Shown here in pieces: positions 21,832 through 33,501 of a DNA stretch of 64,000 nt; position 1 is the stretch's first letter, and each line of letters starts with the position of its first letter. The stretch is from Coffea arabica (lineage: Eukaryota > Streptophyta > Magnoliopsida > Gentianales > Rubiaceae): positions 26,405,001 through 26,469,000 of the forward strand of contig NC_092316.1 in the NCBI RefSeq assembly GCF_036785885.1, in the 5' to 3' direction. Made by a program: the position numbers and the translations under genes. Under the pieces are notes generated by a model. It made no database searches, was not told where the DNA came from, and saw only the letters and a list, made by a program, of their open reading frames with translations.

Positions 21832-24138
21832 TGTGAGGACTCGCAAATTCCTTGCATATTTCTCAAAAATTCCCTTTTATTTGAAAATTATTTGGAAATT
21901 ATTATTTCATGTTATCCATGGTTCAATCACCCTAGAAAAGTGCCAATGACCATAGGAAATTAGGGTTTTCCTATTCGTTTTCAATTCAAGGTGAAATCGG
22001 ATTTTTCGTGTAACCGCAGTATAATTATCCGGTACCGAGTAAGGATCAAATTTGGTGCTTAAGAGTGACTTTTAAGTGAGAAATAATATGTGATTAGGAG
22101 CAATGAGATAAGGTTAGTGAATGGGAAGTAAAAACCCTAGTACGTGAGTTTTTAAGAAAAACGGCGCGAACCGGCGGGTCCCGCGCATTACTGATTAAAC
22201 GCACCACTTGACCACCATTTTTCTTACTATACAAGCTTATTGACTTTTGCACAAAATATCTTCCTAATTTGCAGCTGGTTTGACCGAAATTATGAGGCTA
22301 GAAATGTAAGGGAAAGAAAGAGAAAAATGGAAGGTAGTGGTGGCGACACTTGTCGCCACCTTAAGGCTTCTTGACCAAGACACTTTGTCTTCTTACTTAA
22401 CCAAATTTTGCACCCTTTCTCTTCATTTTCAGCAGCTTGGTCGACCACAAGGGAGAGAGAAAAGAGAGAACAAGAACAACCATTTTCTTCTTGATCTTAG
22501 CTAACCAAGTGAGAAAATCCAATTCTAAACCGATTAAAGTGGAGGGTGTGAGTTGGGAAGCTTGAGGAACCAAGAAATATCAAAGGGGGTGAAGGATCAC
22601 TCTACCAAGCCTTGCTTTTGAGGTAGCAACATTTGATCATGATGTTTGTTGCTTTGAATCTTGCTTTAAGATGTGTTTTAGCTTAAGTTTTGGCTTGATT
22701 TCATGATTAGGCAAGTGGGTGTGATGAATTTGGAGGTTTTCCCCTTTTATATGATGAACTAGGGCTTGAGGAATTTCTGCCCAATTTGTTGTATGATGCT
22801 TGTATGTTGCAATTAAGGTTGTATAAGGTGTTTTGGTAGTGATTAGAACAAGAAAATTGAGAAAGTTCCATTGATTACAAAAAAATTCCAGAATCTGGAA
22901 ATTTTCCCCATCATTCTGTCCGAATTTGTAACCCTATGTTAGAGGCCGAATTGGCCTTAGGACAAAGAATGAAAGTTGTAGAGAATGGTATTTTATAGGT
23001 TTCTACAAAATTTCAGCTCAATCGGAGCAATGTAGGACGTGAAAAGTCCAAAATACCCTTACTGTTTTAAGTATTTCCCAAGCAGTCCGTGTGATCAGTT
23101 AAGTCCAGTTTATCACGTTTTTCGACTAGGATCCATTCTGATTTAGCTTTTTGCCAAAACCTGAAAGTTGTAGTATTCTGAATTAGCTTGCAAATGCCTC
23201 TAAGAACACCTGATTCGGACTTGTGTACTCTGAGATATGTCCATTACAGTGTTCTGCGTTTAAACAGCCGACGAATTGGTTTCTGGTTTAGTAATTTGAG
23301 ATTTTGACTAAGTTACATTAGGAACTGGACTAAGTGACCTTCATGAATGTTGTAACTCTGTGTCTTAGCTTCGAAACGGCATAGGTTTTGTCTCAATCCG
23401 ATAAGCGTAACTTCGGATATGTTATTTCCGCATTCGTACGTCAAATCTGTCTTGTGCTAAGTTGAATTTCTGCACTTGTGATTGTTGTAATTCTTATTCT
23501 TATGATATTGTGAGCCTATGGAATGGCTCTTGACTTGAATTGCTTATGAGTGATGTTGGGTTGTGGTTGAGGAAAAATAATGAAGCCAAAATGGCTGGAA
23601 AATTAGGTAAACACAAAGGGCATGCTGCCCAAATTTTCGCCCGAAAGCTAAGGTTTATTTGAACTTGTAAAATACTATGACCGTTTTTCCATCTTAAAAA
23701 CATGATCCTTCTTCAATTGGAAACTCCAAATGTTTACTTACTCTTACCAAATAAAGAGGAGTAGTTTAGGATTTTCTTGAGTATTTTGTCCTCTCTTTTT
23801 CATGAATTTCATTAAGACAATTAGTCTATAATATCTACTTGAATATAAGATAAGTTTCAACCACATAAACGATTCCGAAAATGGTATTTCCTAGTCTATC
23901 TAGTTGGATTTTGATTTGTATTTAGTTCAAGTGTTTCCATTAGAAAATTTTATAACCCTTTTGAGTTGGTTTTATGTGTGGTCTATGAAACCCTAGTTAT
24001 TTTTATCCACGAGTCCAAATGTCCACGTTCCACTTTAAAGTCTTTTTATACGTTCTACTCATCATGCGACGAGTCTCTTTGATTGCACCTAATTGGTTGT
24101 GACAAATGAGTGGTAATATTCTTTTCATTTAATCTTAG

Positions 24139-24201
24139 GTTTTCTCGGTGACTAAAGATAATATCCGGAAGGATATTTTGCACGTTGTTGTGCGTAAATA
24201 G
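24139..24201 (+). other. Putative small leader exon inside solo LTR (family C)
   Basis: The 63-nt segment lies between TTTAATCTTAG and GTGAGTG. It contains no ATG and ends AAATAG. Confidence 0.45.
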
Positions 24202-24536
24202 GTGAGTGTTCTATATACGTTTTGTTCCTATGACTATGTGGATTGTTGGATCTATGTGGTTATTTGTGACTATTTGATTACATGTTACTTGTTTTCTATG
24301 ATTTTTAAAATGAACTTTTGCTAGGTGAGTGTGTACTTTATCGCACTCGACCTAAATAAATATGAAATTTTCGGTGATTAAATGTTGAAATACTAGTTGC
24401 GCATGAATGTAAGCCTTTTGGCTGAACTGGGCCCTTGCCCTTGTTACCGGTCGTCTCGAGCCAGAAGCGGACTCGGTCGAGCGATTAGGAACCTGGGTGA
24501 ATTTGGTATACTCGAGTATTACCTTGTAGTCCGGCT

Positions 24537-24598
24537 ACGTCCGGATGGGTGGAGTCCGGCCAATGTCCGGATGGGTGGAGTCCGGTCAACGTCCGGAA
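24537..24598 (+). repeat. Short tandem repeat of a CCGGATGGGTGGAGT unit
   Basis: Two copies of about 29 bp built on TCCGGATGGGTGGAGTCCGG, with part of a third, occupy the position where other LTRs have the GGGCCCGG/AGGGG block. Confidence 0.8.
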
Positions 24599-25210
24599 AA
24601 GGGGATGAACGAACAAAAGGATGAACGAGGGATTCTACTTACAAAAAAAAATGTATTTTCAAACGATTGGAAGAATAAGGGGAAATGTCAGGGGAACGAA
24701 CGAACAAACAAATAGCTCCTCGTGAGCCTGTATCCTTTTAATGAATGTATTATCATTGCTTTATATTGAACATGTTTTCTGGATTAAATGTTATTACATG
24801 ACTAATGTTCCTTGTTTAATTACTTGTTTATATATATAGAACCTCACTGGGCTTTTTAGCTCATACCACGTCAATTGTTTTCCTTAGCAGGGAAAGGCGA
24901 GCAAGGACGAGCGTTCTGTATAGTCTAGTTGATCTAGTTCTTTGGCCTTGTAATGGTTCTCGCCCTAGTGCTTGGCACGGGCTGGTGGTATGAGGAATGA
25001 GAACCCTTGTATATTCGATGTTTGTACTTGAATGGTAAAAACTTTGAAGATTTCTGGTGTGTAGAAGTTTCTTATCTTTTACTTGAGCATCTATTGTCTA
25101 TGGATGTATATACATGATTTGAGTTCCATAGTGAGTGAGTCCTGGCGAGAGCTGGGCAGGCGACCCGCTGAACCCTGGGGTACGCCCTAGGGGGAGGTGG
25201 GGTCGTCACA

Positions 25211-26398
25211 CACTATCTGTACGGAGTGACTTTTGAAGTTTATTCCGATCATAAGAGCCTTAAATACCTCTTTTCCCAGAAAGAGTTAAACATGAGACAA
25301 CGCCGTTGGATGGAATTCTTGGAGGACTACGATTATACGATTAATTACCATCCTGGTAAGGCCAATGTGGTAGCCGATGCCTTAAGTCGAAAGGCTCAGA
25401 TTTCTGGATTGATGGTGAAAGAATGGGAATTATTGGGAGCTGTAGGAGAATGGAATCCAAAGCTGGAGCCTAATCGGATAATCTTTGGGAACATCCAAGT
25501 GACGTCTGTGTTTTTAGAAAAGATCAAGGAAGCTCAAATTAAAGATCCGACGGTTCAAAATTGGATAGAAAAGGTGAAGAAAGGGGAAATTTCTGATTTT
25601 AATTTGAGCTCTGAAGGGATTTTAAGATTTAGAAATCGAATCGTAGTACCCGATGATAGAGATTTGAGAAGGGAAATTTTGGAGGAAGCTCATCGATCTA
25701 AGTATACAATCCATCCAGGAAGTAACAAGATGTATCGTGACTTGCAGCAATTGCACTGGTGGGACAAGATGAAGAGAGAGCTAGCTCAGTACGTGCAAAC
25801 CTGCCTAGTGTGTCAGCAAGTTAAGGCTGAACATCAGAAGCCTTCGGGATTGCTACAACCTTTGGAAATTCCTGAATGGAAATGGGAACATATCACTATG
25901 GACTTCGTTTCTGGATTACCTAGGACTCAAAGAGGACATGATGCCGTTTGGGTGATTGTTGATCGATTAACCAAGTCGGCTCATTTCCTGCCTGTGAATA
26001 TGAAGTATTCCATGGATAAGTTAGCCCAAGTATATTTGGAGGAGATTGTACGATTACATGGAGTGCCCGTGAGTATCGTTTCTGACCGAGACCCTCGTTT
26101 CGTGTCTAGATTTTGGCAAAAGTTTCAGGATACCTTGGGGACGAAGCTGAATTTGAGTACTACTTATCATCCTCAGACGGATGGACAGTCGGAGCGGACG
26201 ATTCAGACCCTCGAAGATATGTTACGCACGTGTATCCAAGATTTCGGGGGCAATTGGGGACAACACATGACTTTAGTAGAATTCGCCTATAATAACAGCT
26301 ACCATTCATCAATCCAAATGGCGCCGTACGAAGCCCTTTATGGGCGAAAGTGTCATTCACCAATTTATTGGGATGAAGTTGGAGAGAAAAGGATCTTA
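25211..26398 (+). pseudogene. Tekay RNase H C-terminus and integrase core (second block of split gag-pol)
   Basis: The reading frame resumes at the second TSD copy. It holds the last RNase H motifs (YSDHKSL near 25241 and VVADALSRK near 25369). The integrase zinc finger follows, with His residues near 25690-25715 and the CLVC pair near 25802. The catalytic Asp residues are in MDF (near 25900) and SDRD (near 26082), and the Glu is in QSERT (near 26186). No stop codon interrupts the block. It ends at TCTTA (26394-26398), where the second solo LTR is inserted, shortly after the [10 protein letters not shown] motif. The 24 codons that appear open beyond this point belong to the LTR. It is a fragment of one polyprotein and is not expected to be expressed alone. 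Confidence 0.92.
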
Positions 26399-29300
26399 TG
26401 TAACATCCCGAATATTAGGAGGTTGTTTGTGAAGAAAATATTAAAGTATATTTCTTCGGGTTTGATTTAAAACCTTATTTTGTTTTAAAAGACTAGAAAC
26501 CCTAATGTTTTAATCAAAAAAAAAAACCCTAGTTTACTTGTGACTAAACGGTTTCTTAAATCTCTCATATTTTACTAGAGATCCTAATGTTAATTATTGA
26601 AATTGTAAATTCCTCACGTTTTCTTAAAAATTTCCTTTTATTTGAAAATTATTATTTATTAAGGCTCTACTACCCAATTGTTCAACAATAAGTGCAGATG
26701 AACCTGGAAAGTAGTGTTTTATTCTTCGTTTTCAAGATTTGAGCAAATTAGGATTTTCGCGATTTTTCGCCGGATGAATTTTCGGTACAGAGTAAGGATT
26801 AATTTTGGGGATTAAAAGTGACTTTTAAGTGAGAAATAATATGTGATTAGTAGCAATGATATAAGGTTAGTGAATGGGAAGTAAAAACCCTAATACGTGT
26901 GTTTTTAAGAAAAACGGCGCGAACCGGCGGGTCCCGCGCACTACCGATTGAACGCACCACTTGACCACCACTTTCTTGCCATACAAGTTTATCATTAATG
27001 GAGCAAAATATCTTCCCCCTCTTAGCTCTCCTATTGGCCGAAATTTAGTGGTTAAAATGCAAGGAAAGAAAGAGAAAATTTTGTGGTTGTAATTCAACCA
27101 AGTGTTAGACAAACTTGTGGCTAGAATTACTTCTTATCTTTCCAACCTTCTTATAAGACAAACTTAGCTTAATCTCCTTCATTATTTCTGCACCTTGGCT
27201 GAGTAAGGAGAGAGAGAAAAGAAGAGCAAGTGCAACAAATTTCCTTCTTGATTTGCTTCAACCCAAGTAACAAATCCAATTCTAAACCGATTAAAGTACT
27301 AAGTGTGAGTTGGGAAGCTTGAGGAACCAAGAAATACCAAAGGGGGTGAAGGATCACTCTACCAAGCCTTGCTTTTGAGGTACCAACATCTGAACATGAT
27401 CTTGGTTGCTTTGAATTTTGTTTTAAGATGTGTTTTTAGCTTAAGTTTTGGCTTGATTTCATGATTATGCAAGTGGGTGTGGTGAATTTGGAAGTTTTCC
27501 CCTTTTATATGATGAACTAGGGCTTGAGGAATTTCTGCCCAATTTGTTGTATGATGCTTGTATGTTGCAATTAAGGTTGTATAAGGTGTTTTGGTAGTGA
27601 TTAGAACAACAAAATTGAGAAAGTTCCATTGATTACAAAAAAATTCCAGAATCTGGAAATTTTTCCCAACATTCTGTCCGAATTTGTAACTGTATGTTGG
27701 AGGCCGAATTGGCCTTGGATCAAAGAAGGAAAGTTGTAGAGAATGGTGTTTTATAGGTGCCTATAAAATTTCAACTCAATCGGAGCAATGTAGGTCATGA
27801 AAAGTCCAAAATACCCTTACTGTTTTAAGTTTTTCCTCAGCAGTCCGTTTCTTCAGTTTGTCCAGTTTATTACGTTTTTTCACTAGATTCCGTACTGATT
27901 TAGCTTTTTACAAAAACATGAAATTTGTAGTATTCTGACTTAGCTTTCAAATGCCTCTAAGAACACCTGATTCGGACTTTTGTACTCTGAGATATGACCA
28001 TTACAGGGTAATGCGGTTATATAGCCGACGAATTGGTTTCTGGTTTAGTAATTTGAGGATTTGACTAAGCTACATTAGGAACTGGACTAAGTGACCTTCA
28101 TAAACATTGCAGCCCTATATCTTAGCTTCGAAACGGCATAGGTTACGCCTCAATCCAATAAGCGTAGCCTCGGATATGTTATTTCCGCATTCGTACGTCA
28201 AATCTGTCTTGTGCTAAGTTGAATTTCTGCACTTGTCATTGTTGTGATTCTTGTTATTATGATATTGTGAGCCTATGGAACGGCTCTGGACATGAATTGT
28301 TGACATATGTGATGTTGGGTTGTGGTTGAGAAAAATAATGAAGCCTAAATGGCTGGAAAATTAGGTAAACACAAAGGGCATGCTGCCCGAATTTACGCTC
28401 GAGGACTATATAAATACACTTGCGACTTGGGTCGAATTGATATGAATAGTACTTGAACCATCTAGGGTACTTGAGTATTTTTGTTTCGGGGTATATAAGG
28501 AAGGACTTGGCCGAACTTGTACCCTTGAGAAATGAAATAATGATTGCTCGAAGTATGTTTTCCTTGTATTTTCCACTCGCATGACGATTTCAAGTATAAA
28601 AGTTACAAAGTTTTACCGTTTAAAAAGTGAGCAAGTGTTTCACGACTACGATCCAAGTGAATTCCAATTTCTTGAATTTTATTGAACGAAACGTTTAAGT
28701 TTCGAATCTAAGTCATGTTTCAAAGTTCTCAAACTGAGTTTTATCGCAGATTTGGACTCCGAACCCGGAGTATAACCTGAAAGTGACCAGTAAAGGCACT
28801 ATATCTTTTGGTGAGTGCTTTCAAATACCGAATTGAACTTGATACTTGAACTTGATACGTGACCAAGCTGATTACATGTTATATACGTGAATTGTAAGGG
28901 CAAGAGTGTACTTTATCGCACTTGCCCTTACGTGATATACTTGTTTATTGTTGCAATTGACTTGATATACTTGTTTATGATGCGCGCACTTCCTGGAATT
29001 CCAGAAACCCTGTAGCGAGTTACTCTAGTCGAGCCGGCAAGGGCTTGGTCGATTGGGTAACGAACCCTGGGTCTCTTGTATTGTCGAGTGGAGTGATATC
29101 TCCTCGACTAATCGGTATACTCAAGTATTACCACCCGTGTTTATTGAGGATTTTGGGCCCAGTAGGGGGTGTGAATGGTGGACGGAGAGTCGTGTAAGTG
29201 GTGTTCTACTGGATTGGTTACTTACTTGAAAGTTGACGGAGTGTCAACTACTACGTGATCAAGCTCCTGATGATGAATGGGAATTTGTCTCCTGAGAGCC

Positions 29301-29852
29301 ATCCGTATCCTTATACTTTGGGGTGATTATTGTTTATTGGATTATTGTTTCTTTTGAAAAACTTCTACACTCGCTCATTTTAAGATTGTTACTTGACGTG
29401 TTATTGCTCACATTTATGAACTCTTCATGCTCGTTACTTTGCTATATCAAAAACTTGTACTTATAAATAATGGTCAATTTGCTATTTGGAACCTCACTGG
29501 GCTTTTAGCTCATTCCACTCCATTTGTTTTCCTTTCAGGGGTACGAGCGAGGTGTGAGTTATGTAAAGTCTAGCATAGACTAGTTGTTTGATTTTTGACT
29601 TGTACTCGCGCTATTCCTCGGATGGAACATGTTGTACTTGGATTGTATTCGTTTTGAACTAGTTTGGTGTATTGAGACTTTGTACCTCGATTTCTATCAA
29701 TGTAAATTATAAGCTTGAATTGGGAATGTTATTTATGGTTCATGGATGTGTGTACATGACTCGTTTGAGATAGGGAGTGAGTCCTGGCGAGAGCTGGGCA
29801 GGCGGTCTGCCGAACCCTTTGGTACGCCTTAGGGGGAGGTGGGGTCGTCACA
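26399..29852 (+). mobile_element. Second solo LTR (3454 bp), inside integrase of the Tekay element
   Basis: It starts TGTAACATCCCG, ends GGTCGTCACA, with TSD TCTTA (26394-26398 and 29853-29857). About 26800-28390 closely matches 22052-23640 of the first solo LTR, but the first few hundred bases and much of the last third differ. Modules: palindrome GCGGGTCCCGC 26937-26947; weak donor-like GAG/GTACC at 27380; small exon 28750-28810; palindrome variant ATACTCAAGTAT 29117-29128; hairpin GTTGACGGAGTGTCAAC near 29233; acceptor TTTTCCTTTCAG ending at 29538. It has no gene. Confidence 0.93.
28750..28810 (+). other. Putative small leader exon inside solo LTR (family C')
   Basis: The 61-nt segment lies between TTTTATCGCAG and GTGAGTG. 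It contains no ATG. Confidence 0.42.
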
Positions 29853-30502
29853 TCTTAGATCCTACCATTATCCCTTGGATGGAGGATGCTCAAGAAAAGG
29901 TCAAGTTAATCCGGCTAAGACTTCAGACAGCCCAAAGTCGCCAGAAGAGCTATACCGATAATTGAAGGAAGGATCTGGAGTTTGAAGTAGGAGACCAGGT
30001 ATTCTTGAAGATTACACCATTACGGAGTCTTACTGCTGGAAAAGGAAAGAAACTCCAACCCCGATTCGTAGGCCCTTTTCCGATCCTTCAGCGGGTTGGA
30101 AAAGTAGCTTACCGGCTTGAGTTGCCATCGAGCTTGTCACGGATTCACGACGTATTTCATGTGTCTATGCTCAAGAGATATTATCCCGATCCAGCTCACA
30201 TTGTTCAGCCGGAAGAGATTGAAATTGACAAGGCCCTCACTTACGAAGAAAAACCTGTGCAAGTGCTCGATAGAAAAGTTAAGGAGTTAAGGAATAAACA
30301 AATTCCACTGGTGAAAATTCTGTGGAAAAATCACGGAGTTGAGGAGGCAACCTGGGAAATGGAGAGTGAGATGGAAACCAAATATCCAGAACTGTTTACT
30401 GACTCAGGTGAGAAATTTCGAGGACGAAATTACTTAAGGGGGAGAGAGTGTGAGACCCCGAAAATTTTCTTATTTTTCGGGTATTTATTTTGGGACTTTT
30501 AA
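29853..30502 (+). pseudogene. Tekay integrase C-terminus and chromodomain (third block of split gag-pol)
   Basis: The frame continues from the second TSD TCTTA through the integrase C-terminal region. An in-frame TGA at 29963-29965 interrupts it inside a conserved basic stretch, most simply a CGA-to-TGA change. The GKGKKLQPRFVGPF motif follows near 30046, the VFHVSMLKRYYPD motif near 30155, and a chromodomain at about 30240-30400 with VKILWKNHGVEEATWE. Chromodomains of this type recognise heterochromatic histone marks and direct integration, which fits the nested setting. The frame has no stop before the polypurine tract and reads about 17 codons into the 3' LTR, ending at 30500-30502. Confidence 0.9.
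30436..30448 (+). other. Polypurine tract
   Basis: AAGGGGGAGAGAG directly abuts the 3' LTR. It is identical to the tract of the element at 1-5119. Confidence 0.9.
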
Positions 30503-33087
30503 GTCTATTTTTGGGGTTTTATTTTATATGTAGGTTTTCTGGGGAATTTTATGAGAAAATATGAATTTTGCATCATTTTCTGGGTTTAGGTCAATTTCTG
30601 TGCTTATAGAGGTGTACAGTGCATGTGGGACCCACTAGGGTAATCGGTACCGGTAAATGTGACTTTGGGAAATTTTCTAAACGGAAGCTTTAGTACCTAG
30701 TGTTATGAGCTAATTAGTGGTTAGCTAGTATAATTAAGTTTTGCAAGACAAAGATGTTGGATAAGCTTGGAAAACACATGTTGAGATCTTATTGGAAGTT
30801 GGACTTTTGAATTTCACTTTACCTTTCTTATTAAGAGAAAAATTGATCCAAAATTACTCATTTTTCTCTTGCTCATTGCCGACCAACCTTGAAGGAAGAA
30901 AGAAAGAAAACTCTTCAACTTTTGCTTCATTTCTTGGCCAAATCTTGCAAACCAACCATTAATCTTTCAAATTTCTCCACAAAACTTGCTTGCTAGGAAG
31001 GATTGAACTACTTGGTGGTTTTTGTTTGAAGAGAAAAGCTATCCTCTACCTTGTATCCCACATTTGTAAGGTAAGCAAGTTAGGAAATGTTTATTTGTTG
31101 GTTGTGAGATGAAATTAGTACATGTTAGTAGTTATAGATGCCATTTTATGGGTTATTTCAAGACTTGTGGTTGAGTTATGGAAATTTTCTATTTATTGAG
31201 GAATTTTCTGTTTTATATGATAACTTATGGTTGAGTTGGGTGTGGTGGATTTATATGGCTTGATTTAGAGCCTTGGTGTGTTAATGGTGTTTAATTGTAG
31301 AAAATTTCAGCATTTGTAGGATTTTCGGTTTTTAGGTTTTGGTATAAATTGGGGTTTTCCTATGTATGGTATATATGCTAGTAGTTGATGTGTATTTGAT
31401 TATATTGTGGCTTAAATGGGATGAATGGACTAAATTTTGATATATAAGTGTATTGGTATAAGTTGAATGGTTGTGGTTAGGTTGGAAATGTGAAGAAATT
31501 AAGGGGTTATGCCGTCCAAATGGTTAGAAATATAGATGGTTTTGTATTGAGAAGGATTTGAGTAGAAATGGATAAGTTTTGGGTTTTTACTCACATTCCA
31601 CACCTTAATGTTTCATTGTATTGGCTTTTGAGCAACTTGCATTAGTAAGTTAAACTTGTACGTTGAATTGTGTTTGAGTCTTCAATATGGTTATTTGCTT
31701 GTTTTAGGTCGTACCGGTGGGCCGGGACCTACACCTGATTCAAACGTGTGACTTGCTTGAAAATTTGGTGAGTGTACCAGTATATGATGAGCATACTTGT
31801 TATGTGATTTTAAATGTCTTGATTTGGGTCGAGAGTGTACTTGATCGCTCTTGACCACTTACTTGCATTTGTCCATTTTTGTTTGGATGTGAAATGGTAT
31901 ATGTTCATGATTTGACATGTGATGGGGCAATGCCTTAATATTAATGTGGAATTGAGCTCATACCCTTAGACCGTTATTCGAGTCGAGCCGGCAAGGGCTT
32001 GGGCGATTCGTTAATGAGCCTTTGGGTACTTGATAGGCGAGTGGAGTGTTAACTCCTCGACCTTGTGGTATACTCGAGTATTACCCTTTTGGAACTATGA
32101 GGCGGCGGGCCCGAATAGGGGGTGAATGGTGGAAGGAAATGGTGCGAAGTGGTGTCTACGGATCTTGGTTTGTTTAAATGGTTGACGGAGTGTCAACGTG
32201 TGAGATCAAGTATGGCAATCGGAAATCGGCCCTTGAGGGTCGCATGTATCCTTTTATATGTGTATGTTGTATGAAGGGGTTTATGTATATGTGTTAATAG
32301 TTGTAGCATGAAATTGTGCATTTGGTACCTCACGAGCGTAAGCTCACCCCCGTTGTTTTGTTTTCCTTACAGGAGCGATGTTGAACCACAATTTGAGATG
32401 AGTTGAGCTAGTGACATAGTTAGTTTTGAAAGCTCCTCGAACATTTGAAACTTCGATGTATTTGAACTCAAGTGTTTGTGTTTGAATTGTATAAGGACAC
32501 TTTCTTATGTATAGATGACATGTATGTATGGTTCACCAAGTCTTGGATTCGTTATTTGGTGTATGTGTACAATCGCCGGTTTTAAAAATGAAAGCAGGAA
32601 ATTTTGGAAAACCACTGCCTGGAATCCGGCCTAGAATCCGGCCAGCTTCTGGCCGGATATAAGGCCGGATAGGCAGGGGAAAAGGAAAAAAAAAAGAGAA
32701 AAAAAATTGGACTCTGGCTACTGCCCAGAATCCGGCCAACTTCCGGCCGGATTGGCAGGGGACATTTCGAAAATTTTGGTTTAGCCTCGGCCTCCTATCC
32801 GGCCAGATTCTGGCCGGATAGTGACGTGGCCGGTCACTGTTCATCCGCGGCAAAATTTTCGTTTTCCGTTTTCTGGTCCGATGGAAGTGCTCGAGCACTG
32901 TACTTTTTTGTACAATGATATTATTGTTCTAATAACACCTTAAGGGGGAAAATTGTTCATTTTGTCGAGTTTTCTTTTATGAATTAAATCCGACTTGACT
33001 GTTTTGCGACCCGTAGTCCCGGCGAGAGCTGGGCAGGCGGTCCGTCAACCCCTCCGGTTCGCCCTAGGGGAAGATGGGGCCGTCACA
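30449..33087 (+). repeat. 3' LTR of Tekay element
   Basis: It pairs with 15310-17951. U3 palindrome 30625-30635; donor at 31071; small exon 31708-31767; ATACTCGAGTAT 32070-32081. It retains a 32-nt segment at about 31504-31535 that is missing from the 5' LTR, and lacks 12- and 24-bp blocks of the CCGG array. TSD CTAAT follows at 33088-33092. Confidence 0.93.
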
Positions 33088-33092
33088 CTAAT

Positions 33093-33501
33093 GCATGGTT
33101 AAGTATAGATGATTAAGTTAGTGGGATGATTAGGAGAGAAACTAAGTAAGATTAATTAGTTTGGACTAGATTAAGTTAATGACCTATGGACTAATTTGCA
33201 AAGAATTAAATGTTTAAGGGCAAGAGTTGAACAAATGCAACTTCGAGTGTAGGGGCTAAGAGGCAATTGTGAAACTTTTATGTGGTTGGTTGAGTGAGAA
33301 ATATCTCTTATGGTTGATGACTAAGCTTATGACTAAGCATAATTCTAGAATATACAAGAGAAACCAAGCTAATCATCAACAAAATAGCAAAAGAAAAAGA
33401 GAGAGAGAGAGAGCCGAGAGGGAGAGAAAGAAAAAGAGAGAGAAAAGCTTTTGTTTCTCACATTTGTTTTCATCAACCTTGAGTTTGGATCTTGGAGGAA
33501 C
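33093..33501 (+). repeat. Older LTR, second segment, with GA-rich tract
   Basis: This continues the sequence interrupted at 15309. It contains a purine microsatellite (about 33386-33446, GAGAGA and GAAAG runs) next to GCCGAG, an arrangement also seen near the first putative exon of the other LTRs. It has no gene. It ends at TSD GGAAC (33497-33501). Confidence 0.55.

Larger units (their letters stand above)
21832..25210 (+). mobile_element. Solo LTR (3379 bp) inside RNase H of the Tekay element
   Basis: It starts TGTGAGGACTCG, ends GGTCGTCACA, and is flanked by TSD CACTA (21827-21831 and 25211-25215). There is no internal region, so the body was removed by LTR-LTR recombination. Modules: palindrome GCGGGTCCCGC 22174-22184; weak donor-like GAG/GTAGC at 22623; small exon 24139-24201; ATACTCGAGTAT 24509-24520; acceptor TTTTCCTTAGCAG ending at 24890; U5 hairpin block from about 25138. 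It has no gene. Confidence 0.93.
15310..33087 (+). mobile_element. Tekay/Del chromovirus, 17.8 kb including two nested solo LTRs
   Basis: A complete element is delimited by TSD CTAAT (15305-15309 and 33088-33092) and LTRs of 2642 and 2639 bp. The internal order is primer site, extra ORF, gag, protease, RT, RNase H, integrase, chromodomain, polypurine tract. The C-terminal chromodomain, the primer site and the very long LTRs indicate the Tekay/Del clade. Gag-pol is broken by a stop in gag, a solo LTR in RNase H (21832-25210), a second solo LTR in integrase (26399-29852) and a stop at 29963. By eye the LTRs differ at about 14 substitutions plus four indels. Confidence 0.93.
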
